Below are positions 11,151 to 22,333 of a DNA stretch of 60,000 nucleotides, piece by piece. Numbering within the stretch: the stretch's first letter is position 1; each line of letters begins with the position of its first letter. Origin of the DNA: Mesostigma viride (Eukaryota; Streptophyta; Mesostigmatophyceae; Mesostigmatales; Mesostigmataceae); assembly GCA_009746045.1 (NCBI GenBank), contig RPFO01000041.1:4990420-5050419 (forward strand). The letters run 5' to 3'. The notes under the pieces were generated by a model. That model was not told where the DNA came from. It was given only the letters and a program-made list of their open reading frames with translations, and searched no databases. Made by a program: the position numbers and the translations under genes.

Positions 11151-11305
11151 TGTAAATAGCAGCTTTTGAGTACGAGTTGAGAATGAGAATGATGTTTGCA
11201 AGAATGCGGCACTAGGTGCCTGGGTTTATTATCAATTTATATGTTTACAAGTCATGTGTGCAACCCCAAGATTGCGATAGGCCTTATCGACATTGCACCA
11301 ATCAC
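11151..11305. other. Leader of the lone gag, ending in the Gypsy-2 target site
   Basis: This is a short A/T-rich stretch upstream (minus strand) of the gag start. The last five bases, ATCAC (11301-11305), are duplicated at 51355-51359 on the other side of Gypsy-2. Confidence 0.6.
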
Positions 11306-11858
11306 TGTTACGTCCTAAACTTCTACCACCACCTCTACCTCTACCTGGCCTAACACTACCTAGATTAGTCAGGCCACCTCTACTTAATCCCCTAGCGAAA
11401 GACGAACGAGACGGAGCAGATCTCAATGCATTCACGTATGTATTACTATAATACGCCATAAGCCATTTACACAAACCCGTTTAATCCAGGAATAGAGGAA
11501 GGAAACACAACTACACTGCCGTGACCCAAGCCTATATGTGTCCATTCATTTAACACACGCCGAGTACCAACACGAGGGGTAGAACGTGCATAAATGATCA
11601 CCAACGGTCCAGCATGCTCGGGCCGACCTGGCCCTCGCCTACAAATGTACAGATGCACGCTGGTCCACTACATTCTGCCCGAAGGATAAGGACCACTAAT
11701 AAAGTACGCGGCGCGACGCCCAAAAGCATCCAATGCACCACAGTACTGTTACGAGGACAACAGTGTCCCAGTACAAACTACACGTAAGGCTAGGAACGAC
11801 CGAGGCAAAGGACCTAATTTACGTCCGTAACCACAACGAATTGTTACGCAACGTAACA
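11306..11858 (-). repeat. 3' LTR of Gypsy-2
   Basis: It begins and ends with TGTTAC..GTAACA and matches 50802-51354 over its whole length with very few differences. Left flank ATCAC (11301-11305) is the target duplication. On the high-coordinate side it abuts a C-run on this strand, which is the polypurine tract in the sense of the element. Confidence 0.95.
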
Positions 11859-11874
11859 CCTCCCCCCCCCACAA
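11859..11874 (-). promoter_or_regulatory. Polypurine tract of Gypsy-2
   Basis: On the minus strand a GTGGGGG..GAGG tract sits directly before the 3' LTR, the position of the plus-strand primer. The same tract precedes the 3' LTR of Gypsy-1. Confidence 0.85.
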
Positions 11875-12225
11875 AGGTAGGGAGCCCTCTCCCTACGCAC
11901 AGGGAGGAAACCAAAGGGGTAGGAAGAACCTAATGCACCCAGCACACACCAACACAACCGACAGGCCATCCAAGATACAAAGCACCAACAAGTTAACTCG
12001 GTTCCACCCCGAGTGGTGTAGGGTTAACCAGCACCAAGCCTGGTGGGAGGATCCCCTAACTGCCTGGCACAGAGGCCTTGCCGGGAGGGACGGCACTGGG
12101 CAGGACACACAGAGTAAACAAATCAGCACCAAGGACCAAGAACGACCAGCCAACTGGTCAGAATATGAGGGCGACTCTATATACCGGAGGGACAACACCC
12201 TCAGGTCGGGCCTAAGGCCCTCTAT

Positions 12226-13925
12226 CTAGTTGCCATCAGTCTGGTAAGTGCCACGCGAGGCCAGCAGAGCCTCCAGATACGCATGGTAGTGGGCCACGTC
12301 GTCGGCATTATCATGCCTATCTACAGTGAGGAAAACATCGGCCCACACACCATCAGGAAAAAGGCCCAGGAAGGCCCAGCAATACCTATGCTGCGTCAGG
12401 ACCACCTGGCCACGGGCCCAGTCCAGGAAGCCACAGGCAAAGAGGCGTAGGAAAGGCTCTACCGCGATCAAACAGAGAGCCCGCAGGAGTAGGCGATGGT
12501 ACCGGATCCGATGACGCAAGCCCGTCGGGAAGAACAGATCTAGCAGAGGCTCCACATTAGCCGGCCACAACCTGATGTGCCGAACCTCACGTGAGCGCCA
12601 CCGACGAGCGCACTGTCGCGACCCGAACGTCTCTAGGTAGTCACTAGCCCGAGGGGGAGGATGGCCGCGGGAGTCCAGGCCCTGGCCCGGTAGGGGCGCG
12701 GGGCGGCGGGCATCCCACTCCAGGAGGGGCTGCAGGAGAACCGCGCCATACGTAGCACCAGGCACCACAGGATACTCGACCGTAAGGGCATCTGAGGCCA
12801 TAATGCCCAGAGGCGGAGGGTAAGCCCACTGGTAACCACCGTAGGTGTCTAAGTCGTTGTGACGCCTCGCCCAACGATACAGGACTCGCCGAACCAGGAT
12901 CTCACCCTGGAACACTGGATCTGCTAACACAACCATGTCGCACGGAGGCCGATCAGTCTCAATGGGTAGGCTACGGTCACGCGGCGCCCGACAAACCTGG
13001 GAGAACCCATAGGACATGGGCGAAATAGCCAGCTCGGCAGCGACGCGCGGCAGGTCACACTGCCGGCAGGCAATCGCAGACATACCATACCCAGGAACTG
13101 GCGTATCTCGCGACTCCGGCGTGGCATGCACCACAGAGGGGGCCCGATCCCGGTCGCCCTGCGACAACTCCCGTAAGGAGTCGGAAGCGCGGAGGGCGCG
13201 ATGATCAATGCCGCTGGCCCTAACAACCGCAGCCAAGGAGCGCGGGGCTGAAGGGGCCGGAACCGAAACAGGGGTAGGATCCTGCACAGGCGCAGAAGGC
13301 GCCGGCGCCACAGGAGGCCGCGACGGACCCGCTGCCGAAGGAGACCGCGACGGACCCGCCACCGCAGCTGGCGCCCCGGACTCAGGTGGAGGCGCACCCT
13401 CAGGCCACATGTTGAAAATGGGACCCGTGGGGACAGGCACCTTGCCATAAAACTGGCTACCATCCAGGCTCCAGTCTGGCACTGGAACCCGTTGCGGGGG
13501 ACCACCCTCCCAGAGCCTGGGAAGCCCGCTCGTATCGCCAAAGAAGCCCCGCGATGGCTGCGACGGAGCTTGTGGAGGCTCGGAAGCGGCGACGGCAGGA
13601 CCGCTGGGGCAGAAGACTCGCGCGAAGGCGCAGGTACGGCGGTCACAGGCGCGGAGGCAGCAGGAGGCGTAGGAGCCGCAACAGCAGACGAAACCACAGC
13701 GACCGCGGGCTTGCACTGGGGCGCAGGCGAAGCCGTAGTCGCCGAGGCAACAGGAGGGGTAGGGGGCACAGCAGCAACAGACGCCCCACCTGGCGCGACT
13801 GTAGAAGGCGACTGGGACGCCATGAAGGCCCCGAATGCCGAGGCCAGGGACTGGATCTGGGCCTGCATTGCAGACACAGTAGCCGCAAGGTGGTCAGGCT
13901 CGCGATCCAAGCCCGGAGGGGTAGG
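12226..13925 (-). pseudogene. ORF3 of Gypsy-2, C-terminal part
   Basis: This is the larger part of the third ORF, cut off from its N-terminal part (40406-41031) by Copia-1. It begins with a coiled-coil-like stretch (ATVSAMQAQIQSL, shared with Gypsy-1), followed by a Pro/Ala/Ser-rich linker. The conserved C-terminal domain has CRQCDLPR, LVRRVLYRWARRHNDLDTYG, LETFGSRQCARRWRSREVRH and FLRLFACGFLDWARGQV. A frame change lies near 13560. The C-terminal domain is nearly identical to Gypsy-1. I recognise no family. There is no signal peptide and no obvious membrane anchor, so I do not call it an envelope protein. Confidence 0.7.
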
Positions 13926-14572
13926 AGTTAAGAACCACGCCAGAGCTGTGAGCTCCTGGTCTTTCACGCGCACAACGGGATGAGCCAAAGTTGCAAGGCA
14001 GCAACCTTTTAACCCGTGCACCAAGCCACGACCACGGTGAGCGTTTCCACGTCCAATGTGGGAGCCTCGGTTCGTGCTTGCCAAGATAGCTGGTCATCCC
14101 CATGACCAAGCTATATCCTTTGCGTTGTTCCTCGTTCCCATCGGCGTGACGAGGCACGTGCAGGCGTGCAAGCAAATCCTCAACGTCCACTGGCATCAGT
14201 GCAGAGCCAGGACGAACTGGATTTGCCTAGACTCTGCAACCTAGGAAGTACAGGACCTGTCACAAGCCTGCAAGGCCTAGTATCCTTGCAGTCCTGTGCC
14301 AGCTCCAGTATTCCACCAGTCACAGGCTGCTGCTCCTCTGGCCTACGTGGACCACAGTCACGTGATAGTCAGGCTAAGCCTGTGCAGGCACGGCCTGCCA
14401 CGTGTCCTGTCCACTATACCAGAGGACTGCACCCTAGTCGGCCACGGACGGCTAGGACTTCGGGACCTCATATCTTTCTCGTCCCTTGTCTGTTTCAGGC
14501 GGTCAGCACGGCGTTGGAAAGGTCTTTCCAAACTGCATCCACTTAGCATATTGGTTGCCCAAAATGCTAACT
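13926..14572 (-). repeat. 3' LTR of Copia-1
   Basis: This 647-bp LTR runs from AGTTAAGAACC to AATGCTAACT and matches 39754-40405. Small differences are a 4-5 base gap near 14340 (CATGG present in the other copy) and one extra T near 40285. A diverged relative is the 3' LTR of Copia-2 (about 52723-53386). Confidence 0.9.
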
Positions 14573-14592
14573 CCAACCCTTTCTTCTTTTGG
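14573..14592 (-). promoter_or_regulatory. Polypurine tract of Copia-1
   Basis: On the minus strand CCAAAAGAAGAAAGGGTTGG directly precedes the 3' LTR. The same tract with one change sits at 53387-53406 next to the Copia-2 LTR. It would prime plus-strand DNA synthesis and confirms that the LTR begins at AGTTAGCAT on the minus strand. Confidence 0.8.
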
Positions 14593-15579
14593 AGCTGGAC
14601 CAGCTTGAAACAAGCCTAACCTTGCTTGTGCCCACTCAGCCACAGACCGCTTGGTCCCTTGAGGTTGATCAGACCTTTGAGGGCCCAGGTTCCTGCCTCC
14701 TTTGGGTAACAACATATCTGCCCTTGGACCAGGCTAGGTGTACTGGCCAGTGAATCAGAGGTCACCCCAGGTTATCCCCTGACCCCTTGGTCAGCTCCCA
14801 ACCTTTCCTTGGGAACTTGGTGCTAGATTAAAGTCAAGGCACATTACCTAGTCCAATGGCTGGGATTAAAGGATGCCAAGAACGTATTATTGTGAGTTCC
14901 TGATCTTTCACAGTTATCACAGGCGCCCGTTCTTATGGCGCCCGCCTTGGCCAGCCTTTCCCTTTTATGCTCAAAGAGACTCAGGTAGCACCCATGCAAA
15001 TACTGCCTTATTGGGGAGCCCATGTCTTCACTGGGTGTTAAGCCCAGGAATCACTCATGCCAGGCTGTGGCTCTGCTGGGGAATTGAACCCCACCCCAAC
15101 CTCCAGGTTTATAGGTGACCTGGAACTTCACACAAGAGAAACATTACAACCATGAGAACAACATGAGAGACACATGATTATGTTTTATTCAAGCATTATA
15201 TAACCCAGAATGTGGCTCCCTGGCAACCATGCTCCACATGGTCACACAACCAGGTTCTTCATTAGCAACAGGCTGGAAACAAGTACTAAGAAAACATATA
15301 TACAGCAACCTGTAAGAACCATCATTCGGGTTGCCCTTGCATGGCCTAGCTGTTTGAGGCCAAAGGCGTCGACTTAAGTCCTGGCGACTCTTCTGAACCC
15401 CATGGGGAGGGCCAGGCATGATTCTCAGCTGGTAGGAGTGACATTCCACACCAACTCCTGTCCAGGAGGGTGTACCTAACCCTGAAGGACCGGCTGTCAA
15501 CCAGTAAGCACCAGTCACCACTTGGTACTTTGGTCAAGCAGCCCACTGGGGACACCCAAGCTGAAGCAAGGCCTGGTCT
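14593..15579 (-). other. Copia-1 3' untranslated region
   Basis: This is about 1 kb of non-coding sequence between the RNase H stop and the polypurine tract. It is shared in diverged form with Copia-2 (53407-53982 and 55743-56086). It contains CACAGGCGCCCG at about 14918 followed by a second GGCGCCCG, also present in Copia-2 near 53700. Confidence 0.7.
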
Positions 15580-17248
15580 CTATGGCCGCCCGTGTAAGGG
15601 GTCCATGAGCCCACGGAGCAGGGGGTACTGCCTCTCCGCCTTCTCCTCCAGCTTGGTGAGGGCATCTGCAGGGTTGTCCACACCAGGCACATGCTCAATG
15701 TGAGCTAGGTAGGACATCTCCTTGAGCAACAAGTAGTCAAGGTCCCTGCTCCTGGCCAGCTGCCTGTGCACAAATTGCACCATGCCCATGCTATCAGTCC
15801 TCACCAGTGTGTGCAGCTGCAACCTACAGGAAGCCACTTGACATAGCTGGTAGAAGAGCTCCCTCAAGTAAAGAGCAGTATGCAGCCCTTCACAGATTGC
15901 CCTGCACTCAGCAATATCACTGCTGGGTGTAACCCTGTTCTGCAACCGACTGTACCAGGTAACAAGTGAGGTGTGATCTTGCTCCAGGGTAACTAATGCT
16001 GCTGCCCTGCCCCTGACCTCTGTGACCTTCCTATTATCCATAGAACTGTCCACATAGAGAACCATGTCAAGGGGCTTGTACAAATCCACAGGACCCAGTA
16101 TAAGAGGGGGAGACATCATGACAGCCTGCACCACACTCTCAGCACCCACCTCAACCAGCTGGGAATCAGTAAGTCGACTCAAAACCAGCAAGTCAGGGGC
16201 ACATATACTTGCAAGCCATGCCAGCATGCCCCTGATGGTAGCACACCTAGCCTGCGTGATGGGCTCCTGCAATGCATCTACAATCTGCTGTGGGTAGTCC
16301 TTACCACCCTCCATCCTGATGAACCACGAGCCCTTGGCTTGGAACAACGTAGCCTGCATGCCACAGAAGACCATAGGCTCATTCTCCACCATGTGCTGTA
16401 TCTTACCCAGCTCAAACCGCTTCTGGATCTTAGCCAAAACAGCCTCAACCCAGTCTGGTGGACCTATGAGATGCAGGTCATCACCATGCAGTGAGGCAAA
16501 GACAGGAAGGCCATTGTGGGACCCTTGGAACAAACAGGGATCCACTGGAGACACAGAAAACCCACAAGTATTCTTCAAGAATTTCTCTAGGCTCTTTCTC
16601 CAGATAATGGGACTGGACCTGAGACCTTCCAACCCTTTCAGAATTCTCAGGTACCTGGCCTTTATCTCTGCTCTCCATACAGCAGGTACAGTCACAAAGA
16701 AAGGAGGGATATCTCTCCAAGTCTGCCTAGCCTGATCTTGGTCACCCTTGAGAAAAGCCCTCTTGAAATCAATCAGCACAGAGCTATAGGGCACACCCTT
16801 AACCAGAAAAGACAGAAATATGCACAGCAGAATCCTCCACGTGTCATGCAGCATCCCTGGAGTATAGAGCTCCTCATCTAACAACTGGCCAGTGCCATGA
16901 TACTCGGTTACAACTGGTCTGACATGTGGCACCTGGACACCATCTACCTCCTTGAGCTTGAGGACAAACATCAATCTGAGCAGCTGGTGAACTTCTGGCA
17001 GCTCATCCACAGGTTCTGCACAGTTGGAAACTATCCACTCATGCCCAGAAGCAACAAAGCCAAGAGTCCATGCCTTAGCCATCTTGGGGCTTTGCATCAT
17101 CTCGACTAGCTGGCGCCAGGGAATAGGACTGTGAGCAGCTATCTGGTACCTGTTTACCCCTAACTGCCTTGGATCAAAGGTGGTTGGGATGATCAACAGG
17201 TCCTCAGCTATGGGCTCCTGACCTTGAGGACCCTCAGCTGGCTGACTC
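15580..17248 (-). CDS. Copia-1 reverse transcriptase and RNase H
   Basis: The frame is open from the TTAA at 17249 to the stop at 15580. RT motifs in order are LIDFKRAFLKG (about 16760), then HGDDLHLIG (about 16470-16495), which is the Copia equivalent of YVDD. RNase H follows with LYVDSSMDN (about 16055), AECRAICEGLHTALYLREL (about 15890), TDSMGMV (about 15790) and HVPGVDNPADALTK (about 15670). This is the classic Copia RNase H ending (ADxLTK). The frame is intact across about 550 codons. Reading upstream it rejoins the protease frame at 19160 with no frame change if the TTAA element is discounted. Confidence 0.92.
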
Positions 17249-17252
17249 TTAA

Positions 17253-19159
17253 GGGGAGGGTCCCATGGAAATGTATCAAAACTGAAGCCCCCTAATAACT
17301 ACACAAATGCAACTGACAACCACTGAATGATGTTTGGGGACCATAAACATGATGTTTGGGCATGCATACCACCACTTGTTGGGGGTACTACCCCCAGCCA
17401 TGCACCGGCTATGAGCTAAAAATAGAAAAAAACGCTGTCCGGGGCACATCTTGCCCAGAACAGTGGCAGAACCAGTTGCATGAAAAAAGTAATACCCATG
17501 TAAAAATGTCATGGGACATGGTTTCTACCTAATTGGATCAACAAAATCAGCACATCCCTTTGAGTTATTAATTTTTGGGCCAAAAATACGCTTTTTTAGG
17601 CGGGGCGTCCCCATACACACTCATAACACATCAATTAGGCCTAAAAAGTAATAGTCAAATTCTGTCATGACAATAGAAGGCACTGTCAAAGTTTGGTGGC
17701 ATTCTGAGCTCAGCTGTAGCAGTTATTAATTTTGGCAGTTGGCCACCTGTGCAGACGCTAAGGAAGGCATTAGTGAGTATTAAGGCACACTAACAAGTAA
17801 CACTTCCTATGCCATCCAAAAGGCTCCTGACCATGCCCAATTCGACCACAATGTACAAGGAGGTGGCTGGGCACGTCATGTGCCCTTGCCTTACCTCGAC
17901 ACGGGCAACCTGTTGCGTGTGTGCACAACAATGAGGCAGGTAGCTCTACATGCCTAGCCGACACTTCTAAAGCATATTCCAGGTTTATGGTGTGGGCATC
18001 ATCCCAAAACCAAGCTCAAACACACCCTAGAAAGCCATATCCACTAATTGCCCAACAAGGGTAACAACAGACAGTCCACAGAGAAAGCAGAATTATCATA
18101 CATGCTGATTGCCAAGGCTTCTCACCATGGTTACCTTGCCTTGCTAGCATATGAATTAGGGCTCTCCCATTTTAGTGGGAGAAAGGCCAACAAGACAACG
18201 ATAACCCCTACCTACGTGCAGTTCCACCCATGCAGTATGCCCCTCAGAAAAACCACTGCCACCTTTCTTTCCAGCGCAATTGTTTGCCAAGAAACAAACT
18301 CAAGCTTGTGAGCCTCTAACCACAATGAAGCCTCTGCTAAGAAAGGCCGCGTCAATATTCACACAAAACTGAGTGCTGTTAGCAATCTCCTTCCAAGAAA
18401 CCACTCAGCAAATCCCTGACAACTTGACGATATGCCACGGTCACGCTTTGACACGTCCCAGCCATGCAACGTACATAAAAACCACTGAAAGGTGCCAGGA
18501 ATCTGGCGATGCGCAGCACGGAATGGCATTATACCTGGCGCTAACTGCACGGAAAGAAGCCGAAAACTTGCGTTGATAACCCATAAAGGAAGCGAAACAT
18601 TCATAGGGTCACGTTGACCACACGATCGTACCATTACCGGAATTGTCCTTCGCCCAGCGGCGCAAGAAAGAACAACCTTCCATGGAATAATAAGACGCGC
18701 ATATGCATCCCGCGAGCCTGGAGAGTGTCTTACCGATCATGACGGAAATCTTGCCGAAACCCAGCAAATTTTTTAAAGCTTTACCAATAACAATGTAAAC
18801 GCATCCTTGACGCTAGGTAAAGCCCATAAAACCTGACAATCACCGCCGCCAGCGTGCATTCTAATTTATTCCTCTCGACGAAAACATCAGATTGGACCCC
18901 CGTGGCGATGGTCATCAATAAAATCATCGACACTGCAAAAAACGCGAACTCCGCTTCGAAGTAGTATCATTTACTCATCGTCTTTAAGATTCGCTCAGTT
19001 TCTCTGCATTCCGCGAGCTATCTTTTTCTACTCTGCCTGAAAGCACGTCGCCATGGCCAGCTCCGGTAGGGGTGCGCGCACCGTGCACCACTTTTTCACG
19101 GTACGGACGGGTACCGCGAATTTTTCGGCGCCAAAAATATTCGCGCCGGGACCGTCCCC
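17253..19159. mobile_element. Non-autonomous TTAA-flanked DNA element, copy 2
   Basis: TTAA lies at 17249-17252 and 19160-19163, and the termini GGGGAGGGTCCC and GGGACCGTCCCC are the same as in copy 1. It is 1,907 bp with no transposase. It sits between the protease and RT parts of the Copia-1 pol frame, and the coding frame on the two sides is the same. Confidence 0.9.
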
Positions 19160-20449
19160 TTAACAGCCTTCACCGCCACTGCAAGACCCTGGGAATAGTG
19201 ATATCTTTCAAGGGAGAGGCTGCCCCTGCCTTCTAGTGCCAACTCATCAGAGGTCAAAGTAACCCCTGGCATGCACAAGAAGTTCTGACCCAGAATGGCA
19301 GGCCCCTGATAGCCCTCTACCACACAGAACGTGGTGGGCACCCCTAAGATAGGCAAGTTACGTTAAATAGTGCCGGAACCTTTTGCCCACTGAGGCAAAT
19401 CGGGCCGGAACACTATTTTGCCCGGAATAACCACTTCCGAGCACCCAAGTTCATTCGGCCGAATTAACTTGGGTGCTCGGAAGTGGTTATTCCGGGCAAA
19501 ATAGTGTTACGGACCGATTTGCCTCAGGCGGCAAAAGGTTCCGTCACTATTTAACGTAACTAAAACCTGTGCACCTTGGAGGTCAGGGGTTCGAATCCTC
19601 ACTGAGGCAGCTCCGGCGCATTTAGTGGTGCGTGCTCAGCGGCCTAGGCGGATGTCTCGGGCTCTTCGTCCCCCCTCCACGAGGCCAGGTTTTAGTTACG
19701 TTAAATAGTGCCGGAACCTTTTGCCCACTGAGGCAAATCGGGCCGGAACACTATTTTGCCCGGAATAACCACTTCCGAGCACCCAAGTTCCGGCACTATT
19801 TAACGTAACTAGGCACACTCACTTCCCCTAGGATCTTCATGGACACCTTTCCTGAGAAATCAGACACAGCAAGGCAACTGGGATGGGACATCTGTAAGCC
19901 TACAGCATTCTCTTCCCTGATGATAGACACCTGTGAGTTGGTATCTACCTCCATTGTAGCTGCCCAGCACGACCCCCACCCCGTGAGCTTGGATACCTTG
20001 GGATCATGTTTGCTGCGCATGAGAGCTCGGACGACGTCCGCCATGAGAGGCCCCCGGGCCTTAGGTGGCTGCCCCGTCCCCTCTGGCCTTGTGACAGTTG
20101 CTTCAGCAGCCTCCTCCTGCTCGTCATCTTCCAGCAGGGACAGACCATTATCCACCACCAGAGGATTGTTAGCTGCTGCTGCCTGGCTCTGGCCTGGCTC
20201 CTCAACCCAGCTGGGAGGGCCTGGCCCGTCTGCAGGCCAGATTGCATGTGGCCTTCTTTCCTTGACATGAGCCCAGGACAACCTGTACACGTGCCTTGGA
20301 TCCTTTTCCAAAGCCACCAGGCAAGATCTGTTAGCTTCCTCCACACGAGTGACAACCCCATCCTGCCACTTCCCCCGCTTGCCTGGAATAGATGGTTCCT
20401 TCCACATCCTGACCTTCAGCCCCACCTGAGGCCTCAGCACATTCCAGTT
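19096..20449 (-). CDS. Copia-1 integrase C terminus and retropepsin-like protease domain (interrupted)
   Basis: On the minus strand, 20449-19816 begins with the integrase C-terminal part (LKVRMWKEP, GKWQDGVVTRVE) and passes in the same frame through an acidic linker. It then enters a retropepsin-like domain: MEVDTNSQVSII at about 19927-19962, where the usual catalytic D-T/S-G is DTN. After the inserted palindrome-armed element the domain continues (19350-19164) with VPTTFCVVEG and AILGQNFL (about 19280-19300), the ILG box of retropepsins. The true coding limit on the low side is 19164; the bases below it belong to the TTAA element. In Copia elements the protease normally precedes integrase. 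Here it lies between integrase and RT, and Copia-2 shows the same order. Confidence 0.75.
19356..19810. mobile_element. Palindrome-armed element (P-I-P), 455 bp, TSD AGGCA
   Basis: It is flanked by AGGCA (19351-19355 and 19811-19815). Arm 1 (19356-19561, 206 bp) is a near-perfect palindrome running AGTTACGTTAAATAG to CTATTTAACGTAACT. Next comes a 132-bp core (19562-19693) that has its own ends AAAACCTG..CAGGTTTT. Arm 2 (19694-19810, 117 bp) is the same palindrome with about 89 bp deleted from its middle. It interrupts the Copia-1 protease, and the coding frame on the two sides matches the uninterrupted Copia-2 sequence. It has no coding capacity. Confidence 0.9.
19562..19693 (+). repeat. Core of the palindrome-armed element, with a tRNA T-arm-like segment
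   Basis: This 132-bp core recurs at 48103-48234 (inverted) and 48547-48678. It contains AGGTCAGGGGTTCGAATCCTC, then CACTGAGGCA, which looks like the 3' half of a tRNA: variable loop AGGTC, a T-arm with an exact B-box GGTTCGAATCC at 19588-19598, and an acceptor strand ending in A. No A-box or anticodon arm is recognisable upstream, so it is not called a tRNA gene. Confidence 0.6.
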
Positions 20450-20453
20450 CTTG

Positions 20454-21877
20454 TGTCGCGTCCGTGATCTATCACGTCCGCAATTCAGATTTTAGCGTAA
20501 TTCTGACGTCCGCAGCCTTGTGCGGGTTGCTATACCGCGGCCCGGTACTGACGCCGCGGATCTCAATTGTACTCACGCGCCAAGTCCGCTGAATTTGCTG
20601 ACGGAACTTTTGGGCGGACCTGAATTTCACTGACATTCGTCACAAGGGCAGTTTGCCGAATGCTGATACGCAGCAAGCCGGCGAGGCACTGAGCAGATGT
20701 GCAATTTCAGGATTTCAACGTGGGACACCAGACACAAATGCAAGGAAGCCCCAGGCGGTGCCTGGCATAGCCGATAGATTTGCCCTTGTATATTTGTGTT
20801 CGCTTGACAGATAAAGCTTGAAGTTTAGCTTGTCGGAAATTAGACAATGTTATGATTGGCTGATGTCTAAAGTGGCGTAGTGGCGCCAGCCGCCAGGCTT
20901 GAGCTTTGAGCAGTATAGAAGGATGAGCAACGAACCATGGTGGTCGTTGTTCGTCCGTTTCTCTCCCTCACAACTGGTTTGTTGTCTTCATGGGGTGAAA
21001 TAGTTCGAGCAGCCCGGAGCAGCCCCCGTGAGTGGTTGCATGCAGTCAGTTGCCATGAGGATGGACTGACGGATATGACAATGTATTGGTTTTGTTAAGA
21101 ATGTGTGTAAGACTGAGAACGAGACAAGGGACAGGGCCTTCGGGCACCCTGGTCGTCGTTGGCAAGAATGCCAGTAGGAACTAGGTCGGGAACACACGCG
21201 CACTGCCGCCACAAGGGGCCTGCAGTGGCGTCAACCAAGGGACCTCACAGCTGCTCTTATAACTACAACATTACAACTCGACACTCTTTGTAATCCGTCA
21301 TGTATCTCATTGGAATTGAAATGTCTTTTGGTTGCTTTAATGATAAAGCATGGTCTCAAGAATCGGCTGGTTGGGCCGGATTGCCTGTCATGAAGGTGGC
21401 GGTGCCATAAAGGACCGCACCTTTCATTCTCATTTTAAACGGACGAACAACCCATGATGGGTTCAGTCCGGCCAGCCTGGATGTTCCTCCTGCTTCACCC
21501 AGGGAAGCACAAGGAAGAGGTTATTGCTTAGCCTTCAAAAGCATCTGAAGAGGTTAGGCTTTTCCCGGTAAAAAGCCATTGAAGGGGTTATTGCTAAGCC
21601 TTTAAAAGCATGCATGTTAAGGTTGTTGCTGATCCTGGAAAAGCATCTTGGAGCAGCTGGATTTTTTTTTCCTTTTTGCTGCTGCCTGGAATGACGCCCT
21701 CTTTGGGCTTCCTTCTTTAGTGTGAGATGCCTTTCTTTCACTTTTTGCTCTCACGTTGTTGTGAGCTAAATAGTGGGGGGGAGGTGGCATATCTCACACA
21801 TGATTACTGCTGATAGTGGATGCATTCCAAGAAGCGGTAATGACCAGTCTAGGATGATATGGCACGCAAACGCGACA
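20454..21877. mobile_element. TGTC..GACA element, long form (1,424 bp)
   Basis: It starts TGTCGCGTCCGTG and ends GGCACGCAAACGCGACA. Outer flanks of the pair are CTTG at 20450-20453 and 22330-22333, a 4-bp duplication. It is followed after two bases by a shorter copy. The middle (about 20817-21790) is absent from the short copy and contains a long inverted repeat (around 20940-20962 and 21434-21455, GGACGAACAAC and its complement). No transposase frame is present. Confidence 0.75.
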
Positions 21878-21879
21878 GC

Positions 21880-22329
21880 TGTCGCGTCCGTGATCTATCA
21901 CGTCCGCAATTCAGATTTTAGCGTAATTCTGACGTCCGCAGCCTTGTGCGGGTTGCTATACCGCGGCCCGGTACTGACGCCGCGGATCTCAATTGTACTC
22001 ACGCGCCAAGTCCGCTGAATTTGCTGACGGAACTTTTGGGCGGACCTGAATTTCACTGACATTCGTCACAAGGGCAGTTTGCCGAATGCTGATACGCAGC
22101 AAGCCGGCGAGGCACTGAGCAGATGTGCAATTTCAGGATTTCAACGTGGGACACCAGACACAAATGCAAGGAAGCCCCAGGCGGTGCCTGGCATAGCCGA
22201 TAGATTTGCCCTTGTATATTTGTGTTCGCTTGACAGATAAATATCTCACACATGATTACTGCTGATAGTGGATGCATTCCAAGAAGCGGTAATGACCAGT
22301 CTAGGATGATATGGCACGCAAACGCGACA
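21880..22329. mobile_element. TGTC..GACA element, short form (450 bp), in tandem with the long form
   Basis: It matches 20454-20816 and then 21791-21877 of the long form almost exactly, so it is the same element with about 975 bp missing from the middle. The two copies are head to tail, separated by GC, making GCGACAGCTGTCGC at the join. Only the outer ends carry the CTTG duplication. Together they interrupt the Copia-1 integrase; the integrase frame runs from 22334 into 20449. Confidence 0.75.
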
Positions 22330-22333
22330 CTTG

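Noticed and set aside
12326-14084. Several plus- and minus-strand open frames of 60-380 codons overlapping Gypsy-2 ORF3
   Set aside because: They are alternative-frame shadows of G+C-rich coding sequence with no domain.
19562-19620. Possible tRNA gene
   Set aside because: Only the T-arm and acceptor 3' half are recognisable. No A-box, D-arm or acceptable anticodon loop precedes it, and it lies inside a repeated mobile core.
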